A DNA stretch of 64,000 bases from Streptomyces griseomycini (GCF_014203535.1 NZ_JACHJI010000008.1:310001-374000); one strand, 5' to 3'; positions 16,817-26,263 are shown, numbered from the stretch's first letter. Notes: generated from the letters alone by a model not told the origin. A program made the numbers and translations.

Positions 16817-16922
16817 CCTCCGCCGCCCCCACCGGAAGGTCCCCTCCCGGAACCGGCACGTCCCGGGGCGCCCCCACCGCCCCGCTTCTCTCCCCGACCC
16901 CCCGTCATCACAAGGATCCACC

Positions 16923-18320
16923 GTGACCAGACTCAGCGTCGAGATGCTGGCAGCGGACGTACCCGAGCCGATCACCTCGGCCGGCCACGCTCAGCTGGGC
17001 ATCGCCGTCCTGGCGGGCATCGCCGTCATCGTCCTGCTCATCACCAAGTTCAAGCTGCACGCCTTCCTGGCGCTGACCATCGGGTCGCTGGCGCTGGGCG
17101 CGTTCGCCGGGGCGCCGCTGGACAAGGTCATCACCAGCTTCAGCGCCGGCCTCGGTTCCACCGTCGCCGGTGTCGGCGTGCTCATCGCCCTCGGGGCGAT
17201 CCTCGGCAAGATGCTGGCCGACTCGGGCGGAGCCGACCAGATCGTCGACACCATCCTCGCCAGGGCGGGCGGCCGCGCGATGCCGTGGGCGATGGTGCTG
17301 ATCGCCTCGGTGATCGGTCTGCCGCTGTTCTTCGAGGTCGGCGTCGTCCTGCTGATCCCGGTCGTCCTGATGGTCGCCAAGCGCGGCAACTACTCCCTGA
17401 TGCGCATCGGCATCCCGGCGCTCGCCGGTCTGTCCGTGATGCACGGCCTGGTGCCTCCCCACCCCGGCCCGCTGGTCGCGATCGACGCCCTCGGAGCCAA
17501 CCTCGGCGTGACGCTCGCGCTGGGTGTGCTCGTCGCCGTCCCGACGGTGGTCATCGCCGGTCCGCTGTTCTCGAAGTACGCCGCCCGCTGGGTGGACGTC
17601 CCGGCCCCCGACCGGATGATCCCGCAGCGTGCCTCCGACGACCTCGACAAGCGCCCCGGGTTCGGCCCGACGCTGGCGACCATCCTGCTGCCGGTCGTGC
17701 TGATGCTGGCCAAGGCCCTGGTCGACATCGTCGTGGACGACCCCGAGAACACCGTGCAGCGCGTCTTCGACGTCGTCGGCTCCCCGATGATCGCCCTGCT
17801 CGCCTCCGTGATCGTCGGCATCTTCACGCTGGGCGTGCCGGCCGGGTTCAGCAAGGAGCGGATCTCGCACCTGGTCGAGAAGGGGCTCGCGCCGATCGCG
17901 GGCATCCTGCTGATCGTCGGCGCGGGCGGCGGCTTCAAGCAGACGCTGATCGACTCCGGTGTGGGCCAGATGGTCCTGGACATCTCCGCGGACTGGTCGA
18001 TCCCGGCGATCCTCCTGGGCTGGCTGATCGCGGTGGCGATCCGGCTGGCGACCGGTTCGGCGACCGTGGCGACCATCTCGGCGGCCGGCCTGGTGGCGCC
18101 GCTCGCGGCCGACATGTCGACCACGCACGCCGCCCTGCTGGTCCTCGCCATCGGTGCCGGCTCGGTCTTCTTCAGCCACGTCAACGACGCCGGTTTCTGG
18201 CTGGTGAAGGAGTACTTCGGGCTGAGCGTCGGCCAGAACATCAAGACGTGGTCGGTCATGGAGACGATCATCTCGGTGGTCGCCGGCGGTCTGGTCCTGC
18301 TCCTCTCGCTGATCATCTAG
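16923..18320 (+). CDS. gntP: Gluconate:H+ symporter (GntP family)
   Basis: A 465-aa membrane permease with about 12-14 hydrophobic segments. GntP-family hallmarks: LGAILGKMLADSGGADQI, GLPLFFEVGVVLLIPV, VMHGLVPPHPGPL and the late ATGSATVATISAAG and SHVNDAGFW. It imports gluconate and related aldonates. It starts GTG with AAGGA about seven bases upstream and sits between the kinase and the dehydrogenase genes, fitting uptake for the same pathway. Confidence 0.95.
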   Translation: MTRLSVEMLAADVPEPITSAGHAQLGIAVLAGIAVIVLLITKFKLHAFLALTIGSLALGAFAGAPLDKVITSFSAGLGSTVAGVGVLIALGAILGKMLADSGGADQIVDTILARAGGRAMPWAMVLIASVIGLPLFFEVGVVLLIPVVLMVAKRGNYSLMRIGIPALAGLSVMHGLVPPHPGPLVAIDALGANLGVTLALGVLVAVPTVVIAGPLFSKYAARWVDVPAPDRMIPQRASDDLDKRPGFGPTLATILLPVVLMLAKALVDIVVDDPENTVQRVFDVVGSPMIALLASVIVGIFTLGVPAGFSKERISHLVEKGLAPIAGILLIVGAGGGFKQTLIDSGVGQMVLDISADWSIPAILLGWLIAVAIRLATGSATVATISAAGLVAPLAADMSTTHAALLVLAIGAGSVFFSHVNDAGFWLVKEYFGLSVGQNIKTWSVMETIISVVAGGLVLLLSLII

Positions 18321-18330
18321 GGGTACGGAG

Positions 18331-19092
18331 ATGACGGCTCATCCTCTCTTCGACATCAGCGGCCGTACGGCCCTGGTGACCGGCTCCAGCCGGGGCATCG
18401 GACTCGCCCTCGCCCGCGGCCTCCTCGAGGCGGGGTGCAGGGTGGTCCTGAACGGGCGGGACGGCGAACGCCTCGCCGGGGCCGCGGCCGGGCTGCCGGG
18501 CGACGTCCACACGGCCGTGTTCGACGTGACCGACGGCGCCTCGGTGGCCGCCGGGATCGCGGACGTCGAGGAGCGGGTGGGCCCGCTCGACGTCCTGGTC
18601 AACAACGCGGGCATGCAGCTGCGCGCCCCGCTGCTGGAGTTCACCGACGCCGACTGGCACCGCATCCTCGACGCCAACCTCACCAGCGCGTTCCTCGTCG
18701 GCCGGGAAGCCGCCCGGCGGATGACGGAACGCGGGCACGGGAAGATCATCAACATCTGTTCGCTGCAGAGCGAGGTGGTCCGCCCCGGCATCGCTCCCTA
18801 CGCGGCCGCCAAGGGCGCGCTGAAGATGCTCACCAAGGGCATGTGCGCGGACTGGGGTCCGCACGGGGTGCAGGTCAACGGGCTCGGCCCCGGCTACATC
18901 GAGACCGAGCTGACCGAACCGCTGGTGAAGGACCCGGAGTTCAGCGCCTGGGTGCGCAGGCGCACGCCCGCCGGGCGCTGGGGCCGCACCGAGGACCTGG
19001 TGGGCGGGGTGCTGTTCCTGGCCTCCCCCGCGGCCGATTTCGTCGGCGGCCAGGTGCTGTACGTCGACGGCGGCATGACGAGCGTGCTGTGA
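18331..19092 (+). CDS. idnO: Gluconate 5-dehydrogenase (SDR family)
   Basis: A 253-aa short-chain dehydrogenase. The cofactor motif TGSSRGIG is at about 19-26, NNAG at about 91-94, the catalytic Ser in NICSLQS and YAAAK at about 156-160. The motif set and context fit IdnO/Gno, which reduces 5-keto-D-gluconate to D-gluconate. The ATG follows the gntP stop by 10 bp with GGTACGGAG upstream, so it is co-transcribed. Confidence 0.88.
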   Translation: MTAHPLFDISGRTALVTGSSRGIGLALARGLLEAGCRVVLNGRDGERLAGAAAGLPGDVHTAVFDVTDGASVAAGIADVEERVGPLDVLVNNAGMQLRAPLLEFTDADWHRILDANLTSAFLVGREAARRMTERGHGKIINICSLQSEVVRPGIAPYAAAKGALKMLTKGMCADWGPHGVQVNGLGPGYIETELTEPLVKDPEFSAWVRRRTPAGRWGRTEDLVGGVLFLASPAADFVGGQVLYVDGGMTSVL

Positions 19093-19106
19093 GAGGAGCG
19101 GCGCGG

Positions 19107-20132
19107 ATGCTGGGCTGTGTGATCCACGGCGCGGGGGACCTGCGGGTCGAGGAGGTGCCGGTGCCGGTCCCCGGTCCTGGGCAGGCGCTGGTCGCCGTGC
19201 GGTACGGCGGGGTGTGCGGGTCCGACCTGCACTACTGGCGCCACGGCGGCGTGGGCGACTTCCGGCTCCGCGAGCCGATGCTGCCCGGGCACGAGGTCGT
19301 CGGCACGGTCGTCTCCTACGGTGACGGGGCCTCGGGCCCCGCCACCGGTACGGCGGTCGCCGTGCACCCGGCGACCCCGTGCGGGGTGTGCCCCGAGTGC
19401 GCGGACGGGCGGCGCAACGTGTGCCGGGACACGCGGTACCTGGGCAGCGCGGCGCGCTTCCCGCACGTGCAGGGCGGCTTCGCGGCCCGGATCGTGGTGC
19501 CCGCCGAGCAGCTGCGGTCCCTTCCCGCCGGGCTGGAGCCGCGCCGGGCGGCGCTCGCCGAGCCGCTGTCCGTCGCGCTGCACGCGGTGCGGCGGGCCGG
19601 GGAGGTGGCCGGCCGGCAGGTGCTGGTCACCGGGGCCGGCCCCATCGGCTGCCTGGTCGTGGCGGCGGCGAAGGCGGCGGGCGCGGCGAAGGTGACCGTG
19701 ACGGACCTGCTGCCCCGGGCCCTGGAGTACGGGCGCGTCGCGGGTGCGGACGCGCTCGTGCGCGCCGACGATCCGCAGGACGCGGGGTGGCCGGACGAGG
19801 TGGACGTGGCGATCGAGGCGTCGGGCGTGGCCGCCGGGCTGGACGCGTGCCTGCGGCGCGTGCGGCGGGGCGGGGTCGTCGTGCAGCTGGGGATGCTGCC
19901 GCCGGGGCAGAGCCCGTTCGCGGGCAACCTCGTGGTGAGCCGGGAGATCGAGCTGCGCGGGTCGTTCCGCTTCGACGGCGAGTTCGACGCGGCGCTCGAC
20001 CTGCTCGCGGCCGGGTCCGCCCTCGACGGGCTGGTCAGCGCGGTCCTCCCGGCGCGGGACGCGGAGTCGGCGTTCGCGCTCGCCGCGGACCGGAGCAGGT
20101 CCTGCAAGGTCCTGCTGGACTTCGGTTCCTGA
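19107..20132 (+). CDS. idnD: L-idonate 5-dehydrogenase (zinc MDR)
   Basis: A 341-aa medium-chain zinc dehydrogenase. The catalytic zinc site is in GGVCGSDLHYW and PGHEVVG; the structural zinc cysteines are CGVCPECADGRRNVC; the Rossmann motif is TGAGPIGCLV. CGSDLHYWRHG is characteristic of the idonate/sorbitol-type branch. It would oxidise L-idonate to 5-ketogluconate, completing the route idonate to 5-ketogluconate to gluconate to 6-phosphogluconate with its three upstream neighbours. ATG 19107 has GAGAGGAG eight bases upstream. The much longer open frame upstream is a shadow of idnO. Confidence 0.88.
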   Translation: MLGCVIHGAGDLRVEEVPVPVPGPGQALVAVRYGGVCGSDLHYWRHGGVGDFRLREPMLPGHEVVGTVVSYGDGASGPATGTAVAVHPATPCGVCPECADGRRNVCRDTRYLGSAARFPHVQGGFAARIVVPAEQLRSLPAGLEPRRAALAEPLSVALHAVRRAGEVAGRQVLVTGAGPIGCLVVAAAKAAGAAKVTVTDLLPRALEYGRVAGADALVRADDPQDAGWPDEVDVAIEASGVAAGLDACLRRVRRGGVVVQLGMLPPGQSPFAGNLVVSREIELRGSFRFDGEFDAALDLLAAGSALDGLVSAVLPARDAESAFALAADRSRSCKVLLDFGS

Positions 20133-20453
20133 GCCGTTTCGCCGTTCCCCGGCCCCGGTGGGTCCGCCGACCCGCCGGGGCCGGGGCGTTTGCCCGGTGC
20201 CCGGCGCGGCCGTGCCGGCGGCCGGGGCCGGTCCGTCGTGGACGGGGGCCGTCCGGCGCTGCGCGGTCGTGCGGCTGCGCGCGGTGCTCCGGCTCCCGCC
20301 GGCGGACCGGGGCTTCCGGCGGCCGTTCGGGGCCGGACGTTCGAGGGGCCGGGCGTTCCGGGGGGCCAGGGGTCCACCGCCCCGCCCGGGCACCCGCACC
20401 CCGGTCGGGCCAGGGGGCGCGGGAGCCCGGTGGGCCTGCGTGGCCACCGCTTC
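20133..20453. other. Gene-free spacer with terminator
   Basis: About 320 bp between the convergent idnD and permease genes. It contains the terminator at 20147-20186; the rest is GC-rich with no ORF, RNA or repeat that I can support. Confidence 0.6.
20147..20186. terminator. Terminator of the gluconate/idonate operon
   Basis: CCCCGGCCCCGG (20147-20158) pairs perfectly with CCGGGGCCGGGG (20175-20186), 15 bp after the idnD stop. Confidence 0.75.
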
Positions 20454-21995
20454 CTACGAGGTGCGCCCGGCTTCCTTCTCCAGCCGGAACGCCTCGTTGC
20501 CGAGACCGATGCGGGCGTGCGTCTCGGGGGCCCGGGCGCGCAGGACCGCTCCCTGGACCAGGCCGACGACGAGGGCGAGGCCGATGACGCCGGGCAGGAT
20601 CCAGCTCAGCGAGGAGCCGGGGCCCGCGCCGACCAGGACGTCGAAGTCCCTGACCGTGTAGCCGGCGATCACGACGAGGGCGATGCCCGCCAGCGAGGAG
20701 GTGACCAGCCGCCACGCCTGGGCACCCGCGGCGCCGCGCCGGACGAAGAAGACGACGACGGACAGGGAGGCGATCGCCATCAGCACGATCACGCCGAGCG
20801 CGCCGATGTTGCCGCCCCAGGTGAACAGGTGCAGGACCGGCGCGGTCGGGTCGCCGGCCGGCTTGTCGTCGGTGAGCGCGAAGGCGAGGACGAACACGGC
20901 GGCGATGACGGTCTGGAGCAGGGAGCCGGTGCCGGGGGCGCCGCTGGCGCCGGTGGTGCGGCCGAAGGCGGCGGGCAGCAGGCCCTCGCGGCCCATGGCG
21001 AAGGCGTAGCGGGCGACGACGTTGTGGAAGCTGAGCATCGCCGCGAACATGCCGGTCACGAAGAGGACGTGCAGGACGTCGGTGAAGGTGGAGCCGAGCC
21101 GGTCCTCGGTGAGGAAGAACAGCAGTCCCGCGCTCTGCTCCTGCGCGGTGCCGACGATCCCGGACGGGCCGGTGGCGACGGTGAGCGCCCAGCTGCTGAG
21201 GGCGAAGAAGACGGCGACGCCGGTGACCGCGAGGAACATCACGCGCGGCACCAGGACGTGCGGTCTGCTGGTCTCCTCCGCGTACACGGGGGCCTGCTCG
21301 AAGCCGAGGAAGGCCGCGATGCAGAAGCACAGGGCGGTGCCCACGCCGGCGCCGGTGAGCGTGTCCGGGTCGAAGGCGTGCAGCGACAGGCCCTCCTTGC
21401 CGGGGTCGGCGACGGCCGCGATGTCGAAGACGACGACGAGCAGCACCTCGATGACGAGCAGGACGCCGAGCACGCGCGCGTTGACGTCGATCTTCAGCCA
21501 GCCGAGCGCTCCGACGGCGGCCACGGCCGCGAGCGCCGGTATCCACCAGGCGACCTCGAGGTCGGCGTGGGTGGCGAGGAGGCCGGAGACCTCGAAGCCG
21601 AAGATGCCGTAGATGCCGACCTGGAGGGCGTTGTAGGCGACGAGCGCGACCAGGGCCGCGCCCGCTCCGGCGGTGCCGCCGAGTCCGCGGGAGATGTAGG
21701 CGTAGAAGGCGCCGGCGTTGTGGACGTGCCGGCTCATCTCGGCGTATCCGAGGCTGAACAGCACCAGCACCGTGCCGAGGACCACGAAGAGCAGCGGCTG
21801 GCCGACGATGCCCATCACCGCGAATGTGGTGGGCATGACACCCGCGACCACCATGAGGGGCGCGGTCGCGGCGAGGACGGAGAGCAGCAGGCCCCCCGTG
21901 CCGAGGCGGTCGGCGCGCAGGGCGCGCTCCTGCCCCTTGAAGGTGCTGATGCTCTCGGCCGCGGATCTGCTCGTGCTCGAACTGTCCGTCGTCAT
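20454..21995 (-). CDS. APC-family amino acid permease
   Basis: A 513-aa membrane protein with about 12-14 hydrophobic segments. It has the APC pattern: TAPLMVVAGVMP in TM1, GYAEMSRHVHNAGAFYAYISRGLGG (glycine-rich segment after TM2-3), and AAFLGFEQAPVYAEETSRP before a helix pair. The N-terminus (MTTDSSSTSR) is short and cytosolic. It probably imports an amino acid or amine; the substrate cannot be read. It follows the TPR-like gene on the minus strand (77 bp apart), so they may share a transcript. Confidence 0.9.
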   Translation of the reverse strand: MTTDSSSTSRSAAESISTFKGQERALRADRLGTGGLLLSVLAATAPLMVVAGVMPTTFAVMGIVGQPLLFVVLGTVLVLFSLGYAEMSRHVHNAGAFYAYISRGLGGTAGAGAALVALVAYNALQVGIYGIFGFEVSGLLATHADLEVAWWIPALAAVAAVGALGWLKIDVNARVLGVLLVIEVLLVVVFDIAAVADPGKEGLSLHAFDPDTLTGAGVGTALCFCIAAFLGFEQAPVYAEETSRPHVLVPRVMFLAVTGVAVFFALSSWALTVATGPSGIVGTAQEQSAGLLFFLTEDRLGSTFTDVLHVLFVTGMFAAMLSFHNVVARYAFAMGREGLLPAAFGRTTGASGAPGTGSLLQTVIAAVFVLAFALTDDKPAGDPTAPVLHLFTWGGNIGALGVIVLMAIASLSVVVFFVRRGAAGAQAWRLVTSSLAGIALVVIAGYTVRDFDVLVGAGPGSSLSWILPGVIGLALVVGLVQGAVLRARAPETHARIGLGNEAFRLEKEAGRTS

Positions 21996-22071
21996 CGGGA
22001 GACCGTCCTTGGGTCGGGTGTGGTTGCGGCGGCTGGGTCGGGAGGGTGCGGGGTGGGAGGCGGGGTCCGGG

Positions 22072-23022
22072 TCATGCCGTGCCCAGGGCGGCGGCGCGGG
22101 CGGTGCGGAAGGCGGTGAGGGGGTCGCGTTCGGGGTACGACCAGGGCGCCGGGGTGGCGTGGTCGCCGATGCGGTGGAACAGGGCGGCCGCCTCGGCGCC
22201 CCGGCCCTCGCAGACCTTGGCGTGGGCGAGGAAGTTCAGGTCGACCAGGCGGCGGGGATGGCCTTCCTGCTCCCACTCCAGCCACCAGTCGAAGGCGGCC
22301 TTCATCACCTGCCGGGCGCGACGGCCGATCCAGTGTCCGGAGACGGCGGGATCGGGGGGTTCGTGCCCGGCGGCGGCCAGCGCGCGGTAGCGCTCGGCGT
22401 GCGCGATGACCGGCAGGATCGCCAGCGGCGAGTCGGCGGGCGCCTGTTCGGCCGCCCAGTTGGCGAAGTCGTAGACCTCGTGCAGCGGGTCCGGGCCCGC
22501 CTCCACGCGGCGCTCGGCGAGCCAGGCGACCACCAGGTGGTGGGCGTGGTGGTGGTCCGCGTAGCGGGTGCGGATCTGCTCGAAGAGCCGGACCACGTCC
22601 CCCTCGGCGCCCTGGGCGCACTCCAGCAGGAGCAGACCGAGCCACGGGGTGGGGTCCGCGGGCACGAGCCCCGCGGCCTTCCGGCAGGCCTCGCGGGCGT
22701 GGGCCGGCTTGTCCTTGCCGCGCAGTGCGCGCCGGACCTGTGCCATGGCCAGCAGCACGGACGCGTCACCGGACTCGGGCTCGGCGAGCAGCCACTCGCG
22801 GGCCCAGGCGGCACAGTAGGACTCCCGGGCGAGCACCGTGACGCGGTGGCCGCGACGGTCCCAGTCGTCCCCCGTGTGGACCAGCAGCGAGCGGGCGTTC
22901 TGCCAGCGTCCCTGCGCCAGTGCGGCACGCGCGGCGACGAGTTCGGCGTCGTCGAGTGCCTCGTCGAAGGCCTGCGCCGCGCGTCTGCGGGCACGGCCGA
23001 GGGGCGGCGGGGGTGGGGGCAC
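22072..23022 (-). CDS. Hypothetical helical-repeat (TPR-like) protein
   Basis: A 316-aa soluble protein, Ala/Arg-rich, mostly alpha-helical, with repeated AxxALAQGRW and WLGLLLLECAQG-type helices reminiscent of tetratricopeptide repeats. I do not recognise a specific family. It starts GTG (GTG CCC CCA CCC) with GAGGAAG seven bases upstream; the start has a run of prolines. It lies upstream of the APC permease on the same strand. No signal peptide or membrane segment. Confidence 0.7.
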   Translation of the reverse strand: MPPPPPPLGRARRRAAQAFDEALDDAELVAARAALAQGRWQNARSLLVHTGDDWDRRGHRVTVLARESYCAAWAREWLLAEPESGDASVLLAMAQVRRALRGKDKPAHAREACRKAAGLVPADPTPWLGLLLLECAQGAEGDVVRLFEQIRTRYADHHHAHHLVVAWLAERRVEAGPDPLHEVYDFANWAAEQAPADSPLAILPVIAHAERYRALAAAGHEPPDPAVSGHWIGRRARQVMKAAFDWWLEWEQEGHPRRLVDLNFLAHAKVCEGRGAEAAALFHRIGDHATPAPWSYPERDPLTAFRTARAAALGTA

Positions 23023-23347
23023 CGCGGAACTTCCTCACGCGCTCTTCTTGTGGCTCGGTCCACGGCGGGCGGTCGGTACGGCAGTGGTCGGCTGCCGATT
23101 GCCATGAACTGATCACTCACAGCAAACCGCCAGCCCACGGACGGCGTCAAGGGCGCCCGAGGCGTTACACGCGTCAACTGCTGTGACGACAGGGGAACTT
23201 GTGACGCACACAGGACGGAAGGAGGCACGGGCGGCACGCCGGAGCCCGCCCTCCTCCGCGGCTCCGGGCGGAGGCACCGCGGGCGGGCAGCGGCTAGAGT
23301 CGGTTCCTACGCGTCCGTGACCCCGCATGATCATCGAGGTACGCAGC
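23023..23347. other. Divergent promoter region without a gene
   Basis: About 325 bp between the divergent TPR-like and DMT transporter genes. It includes an AT-richer patch around 23095-23125 and an isolated AAGGAGG at about 23219-23225 not followed by a convincing start. No gene or RNA recognised. Confidence 0.5.
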
Positions 23348-24256
23348 GTGTCGGTTCCGGTACTGGTGCTCGCCCTGAGTGCCGCCTGTTGTCTGGGCTT
23401 CGGTTTCGTCCTCCAGCAGAACGCGGCCCAGCGGGCTCCGCTCGGCGACTTCCTCTCCCCACGGCTCCTGCTCGACCTGGCGAGAGTGCCGCGCTGGCTG
23501 GGCGGCACGGCCCTCATGGTGGCCGGCATGGGGCTCGGCGCGGCCGCCCTGGGCCAGGGCGAGCTGTCCCTGGTGGAGCCCCTGCTCGCGACGAACCTGC
23601 TGTTCGCGCTCGCGCTCTCCCGCCACCAGACCCGGCAGGCGCTGGGCCGCCGGGGCTGGGCGGGCCTCGTCCTGCTCGCGGGCGGGGTGACGGCGTTCGT
23701 CGGCGCGGGCCGGCCGAGCGGCGGCCACGCACCCGCCGACCCGCTGCGGCACTGGCTGATCATCGGCGGCATGGTCGGGCTGGCTCTGCTGCTCACGGGG
23801 TGCGCCAGGCGGACGCGGCTGACCCGGGGCCCCGTGCTGCTGGCACTGGCCGCGGGGCTGCTGTACGGCGTGCAGGACGCGCTGACGCGGATGAGCGGGC
23901 AGCGCTTCGCCGAGGGCGGCCTCGCGGAGCTGCTGACCGGCTGGCAGCCGTACGCGGTGCCGGCCCTCGGCGTGACCGGGCTGGTGCTCGTGCAGAGCGC
24001 CTTCGAGACCGCTCCCCTGCGGATGTCCCTGCCCGCCCTGACCGCGGCCCAGCCGCTGGCCGGGATCGTCTGCGGCGTCGGCTTCCTCGGTGACCGGCTG
24101 CGCACCGACACGGGCGCGCTGACCTGGGAGGCCGGCGGGCTCGCGGCGATCGTCGCGGGCATCGTGCTGCTGGGCGTGCACCCGGCGATGCCGCAGGGGG
24201 TCGTGCGGCCGGTTCCGGTGCCGGCGCCGGTGCCCGCGGTGCGGGTGGCGGGGTGA
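23348..24256 (+). CDS. DMT (drug/metabolite transporter)-superfamily protein
   Basis: A 302-aa membrane protein with about 9-10 hydrophobic helices in two EamA-like halves. LSLVEPLLATNLLFALALSRH is the usual end of the first-half helix pair, and LPALTAAQPLAGIVCGVGFLGDRL the equivalent in the second half. GTG 23348 is preferred over the ATG 21 bases upstream because GAGGT is correctly spaced for it. The C-terminus is a Pro/Val tail. Substrate unknown. Confidence 0.82.
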   Translation: MSVPVLVLALSAACCLGFGFVLQQNAAQRAPLGDFLSPRLLLDLARVPRWLGGTALMVAGMGLGAAALGQGELSLVEPLLATNLLFALALSRHQTRQALGRRGWAGLVLLAGGVTAFVGAGRPSGGHAPADPLRHWLIIGGMVGLALLLTGCARRTRLTRGPVLLALAAGLLYGVQDALTRMSGQRFAEGGLAELLTGWQPYAVPALGVTGLVLVQSAFETAPLRMSLPALTAAQPLAGIVCGVGFLGDRLRTDTGALTWEAGGLAAIVAGIVLLGVHPAMPQGVVRPVPVPAPVPAVRVAG

Positions 24257-24311
24257 GCGGTCGGACGGGCCCGTGCCGGGCCGGGACGGGCGGGCCTGCC
24301 TGGAGGGCCGG

Positions 24312-24854
24312 ATGAGCGCCGCCGACGAGATCATCGACATCGTCGACGAGGACGACCGGGTGATCGGGCGCTCCCCGCGCGGTGCGGCCTACGCCCGGGG
24401 GCTGCGCCACCGCTGCGTCTTCGTCCTGGCCCGGGACGCCGAGGACCGGGTCTTCGTCCACCGGCGCACCCCGACCAAGCTGGTCTTCCCCTCCCTGTAC
24501 GACATGTTCGTCGGCGGGGTCGTCGGTGCGGGCGAGGACTACGACGCGGCGGCCCTGCGGGAGGCCGAGGAGGAGCTGGGCGTCACCGGGCTGCCGCGCC
24601 CCGAGCCCCTCTTCCGGTTCCTGTACGACGACGGCGCCGGCCGGACCTGGTGGTCGGCGGTGTACGAGGTCCGCTGCGACCTGCCCGTGCGGCCGCAGGC
24701 CGAGGAGGTGGCCTGGCACGGCTTCCTGCCGGAGGCCGAGCTGGAGCGGCGCCTGGACGAGTGGGAGTGGGTCCCGGACGGACGGGCGGCGTACGAGCGG
24801 CTCAGGGCGTACCGGTCGGACCGGTCGGGTCCGTCGGCCCCGCCGGGAGGCTGA
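24312..24854 (+). CDS. Nudix hydrolase
   Basis: A 180-aa protein with a full Nudix box, G-x5-E-x7-REAEEELG, at about residues 69-91 (GVVGAGEDYDAAAL and REAEEELGV). The surrounding EIIDIVDEDDRVIGRSPRG and RHRCVFVLARDAEDRVFVHRR are like the isopentenyl-diphosphate-isomerase-like/YfcD branch that hydrolyses nucleoside diphosphate derivatives. ATG 24312 has TGGAGG seven bases upstream. Its last 53 bp overlap the convergent gene on the other strand. Confidence 0.88.
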   Translation: MSAADEIIDIVDEDDRVIGRSPRGAAYARGLRHRCVFVLARDAEDRVFVHRRTPTKLVFPSLYDMFVGGVVGAGEDYDAAALREAEEELGVTGLPRPEPLFRFLYDDGAGRTWWSAVYEVRCDLPVRPQAEEVAWHGFLPEAELERRLDEWEWVPDGRAAYERLRAYRSDRSGPSAPPGG

Positions 24855-25473
24855 GCAGGTCTTCGCCGCCCGCGGGCCAGAGGGGGGCCTCCCAGAAGGG
24901 GTGGTCCAGGAACAGCCCCGCGGTTCCGGGCGCCGACCCGGCGGGCACGCCGACCGCGGTGAGCGCGGCGGAGATCCGCCGCGTCGCCTCGTCGGCCGGC
25001 GTCTCGAAGTCGCCGTACGCGGGGAGCAGCAGCAGGAGCCGCAGGTCGGGGTCGCGCACCCCCTCCGCGTCCGCGGGGACCGCGCCGGCGACGGCGACGA
25101 GGTCGCGCCAGGACAGTCCGGCGTGGTGCCCCGGGAGGGAGGCCAGCCGGGTCTCGCGGGTCCGGTCCGGACGCGTGAGCAGGTAGTCCGTGCTCGGTTC
25201 GTCCGGGAAGTTGCCGTGCACGATCCACAGCACCCGCCCGCCGGGCAGCGGGACGCGGTGGGCGGGCCACACCTCGGTCGCGTCGTGGAGCGCCTCGGCG
25301 GCCGCGTCGACGTCGGCCGCGTCGGCGCCGAACAGCTCCGGCTCGCGGGCGAGCTCGTCCCAGACCGAGCCGAGGTACGCGGGCCAGAAGCCGGGCAGGT
25401 CGAGCAGGTGCTCGGCGGGCGCGATGCCGTGACCGGGCACCGCGTACCCGGCGAGCGACGGGGGAACCTCCAT
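24802..25473 (-). CDS. Conserved hypothetical protein
   Basis: A 223-aa soluble protein I do not recognise: MEVPPSLAGYAVPGHGIAPA, then a central region with WIVHGNFPDEPSTDYLLT and GLSWRDLVAVAG, ending with a low-complexity Thr/Pro tail (TDPTGPTGTP). The tail is encoded by the stretch overlapping the 3' end of the Nudix gene (24802-24854), so it probably arose by read-through into that gene. No ribosome site precedes ATG 25473, so the transcript may be leaderless. Confidence 0.65.
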   Translation of the reverse strand: MEVPPSLAGYAVPGHGIAPAEHLLDLPGFWPAYLGSVWDELAREPELFGADAADVDAAAEALHDATEVWPAHRVPLPGGRVLWIVHGNFPDEPSTDYLLTRPDRTRETRLASLPGHHAGLSWRDLVAVAGAVPADAEGVRDPDLRLLLLLPAYGDFETPADEATRRISAALTAVGVPAGSAPGTAGLFLDHPFWEAPLWPAGGEDLLSLPAGPTDPTGPTGTP

Positions 25474-25538
25474 GGCCGAAAGGTAGCGGGCCGCACCGGC
25501 GACGCCCCCGGGCACCCGCCCCCGGTAGGGTCGCCGGC

Positions 25539-25931
25539 ATGATCGAGTTCGTGCGGAACGTCCGGTTGTGGTTCGTGCCCGAGGGCGTGCGGCGGGAGGG
25601 CACGACGCCCGACTACCGGTTCTCGCTGGCGAACGAACGGACCTTCCTGGCCTGGCTGCGGACCGCCCTGGCGCTGGTCGGCGGCGGCTTCGCCGTGGAC
25701 CAGTTCCTGCCGGACCTGCGCTGGGGCTGGCGGGTCGGACTGGCGCTCGCGCTGCTCGCCGCGGGCGTGCTGTGCGCGCTGCGCGCGATCAACCACTGGG
25801 TGCGCTGCGAGCGGGCCATGCGGCGCGGCGAGGACCTTCCGGTGTCGCGGTTCCCGGCGCTGCTGAGCCTCGTCGTCGCGGTCGTGGCCGTGGCGATGGT
25901 CGTCGTCGTGCTCGTGGGGTGGGAGGGATGA
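25539..25931 (+). CDS. DUF202 / YidH family membrane protein
   Basis: A 130-aa membrane protein. The DUF202 signature FSLANERTFLAWLRTALALVGGGF is at about 29-52, with three hydrophobic helices following. The family is found as tandem pairs in many bacteria; function is unknown. Its stop overlaps the ATG of the next gene (ATGA). Confidence 0.9.
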   Translation: MIEFVRNVRLWFVPEGVRREGTTPDYRFSLANERTFLAWLRTALALVGGGFAVDQFLPDLRWGWRVGLALALLAAGVLCALRAINHWVRCERAMRRGEDLPVSRFPALLSLVVAVVAVAMVVVVLVGWEG

Positions 25932-26263
25932 CCGGGCCGGCGTCCCGGGAGCGGGTCCGGGACCCCGGACTGCAGCCCGAGCGGACCCGCCTGGCCTGGC
26001 GGCGCACGACGCTTTCGGGCACCGTCGTGGCCGTGCTCGCCGGGAAGAGCGCGCTGGCCGGCGGGGCGTCGGCGGGCGGGATCGTCGCGTGCGCCCTGTG
26101 CTGCGCCTGCTGGCTGGGGTTCCTGGGCCTCGCCCACCGCCGCATCCGCGCCCTCGCGGCCACGAGCGAGCCGGGGGCGCCCGATCCCCGGTACGCGTCC
26201 GCGGCGGTGCTCTGCACGGTGGCGCTGGCCGTGTGCGGGGCGGCCCTCGTCGTCCAGGGCTGA
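25928..26263 (+). CDS. DUF202 family membrane protein (second of pair)
   Basis: A 111-aa membrane protein with the shorter DUF202 signature LQPERTRLAWRRTTLSGT at about 15-32 and two or three hydrophobic helices. It starts within the stop of the upstream YidH-like gene, so the two are coupled and probably act as a heteromeric pair. Confidence 0.88.
   Translation: MTGPASRERVRDPGLQPERTRLAWRRTTLSGTVVAVLAGKSALAGGASAGGIVACALCCACWLGFLGLAHRRIRALAATSEPGAPDPRYASAAVLCTVALAVCGAALVVQG

Noticed and set aside
23219..23225. Isolated AAGGAGG ribosome-site-like sequence
   Set aside because: No start codon or plausible ORF follows at the right distance, so it does not mark a gene.
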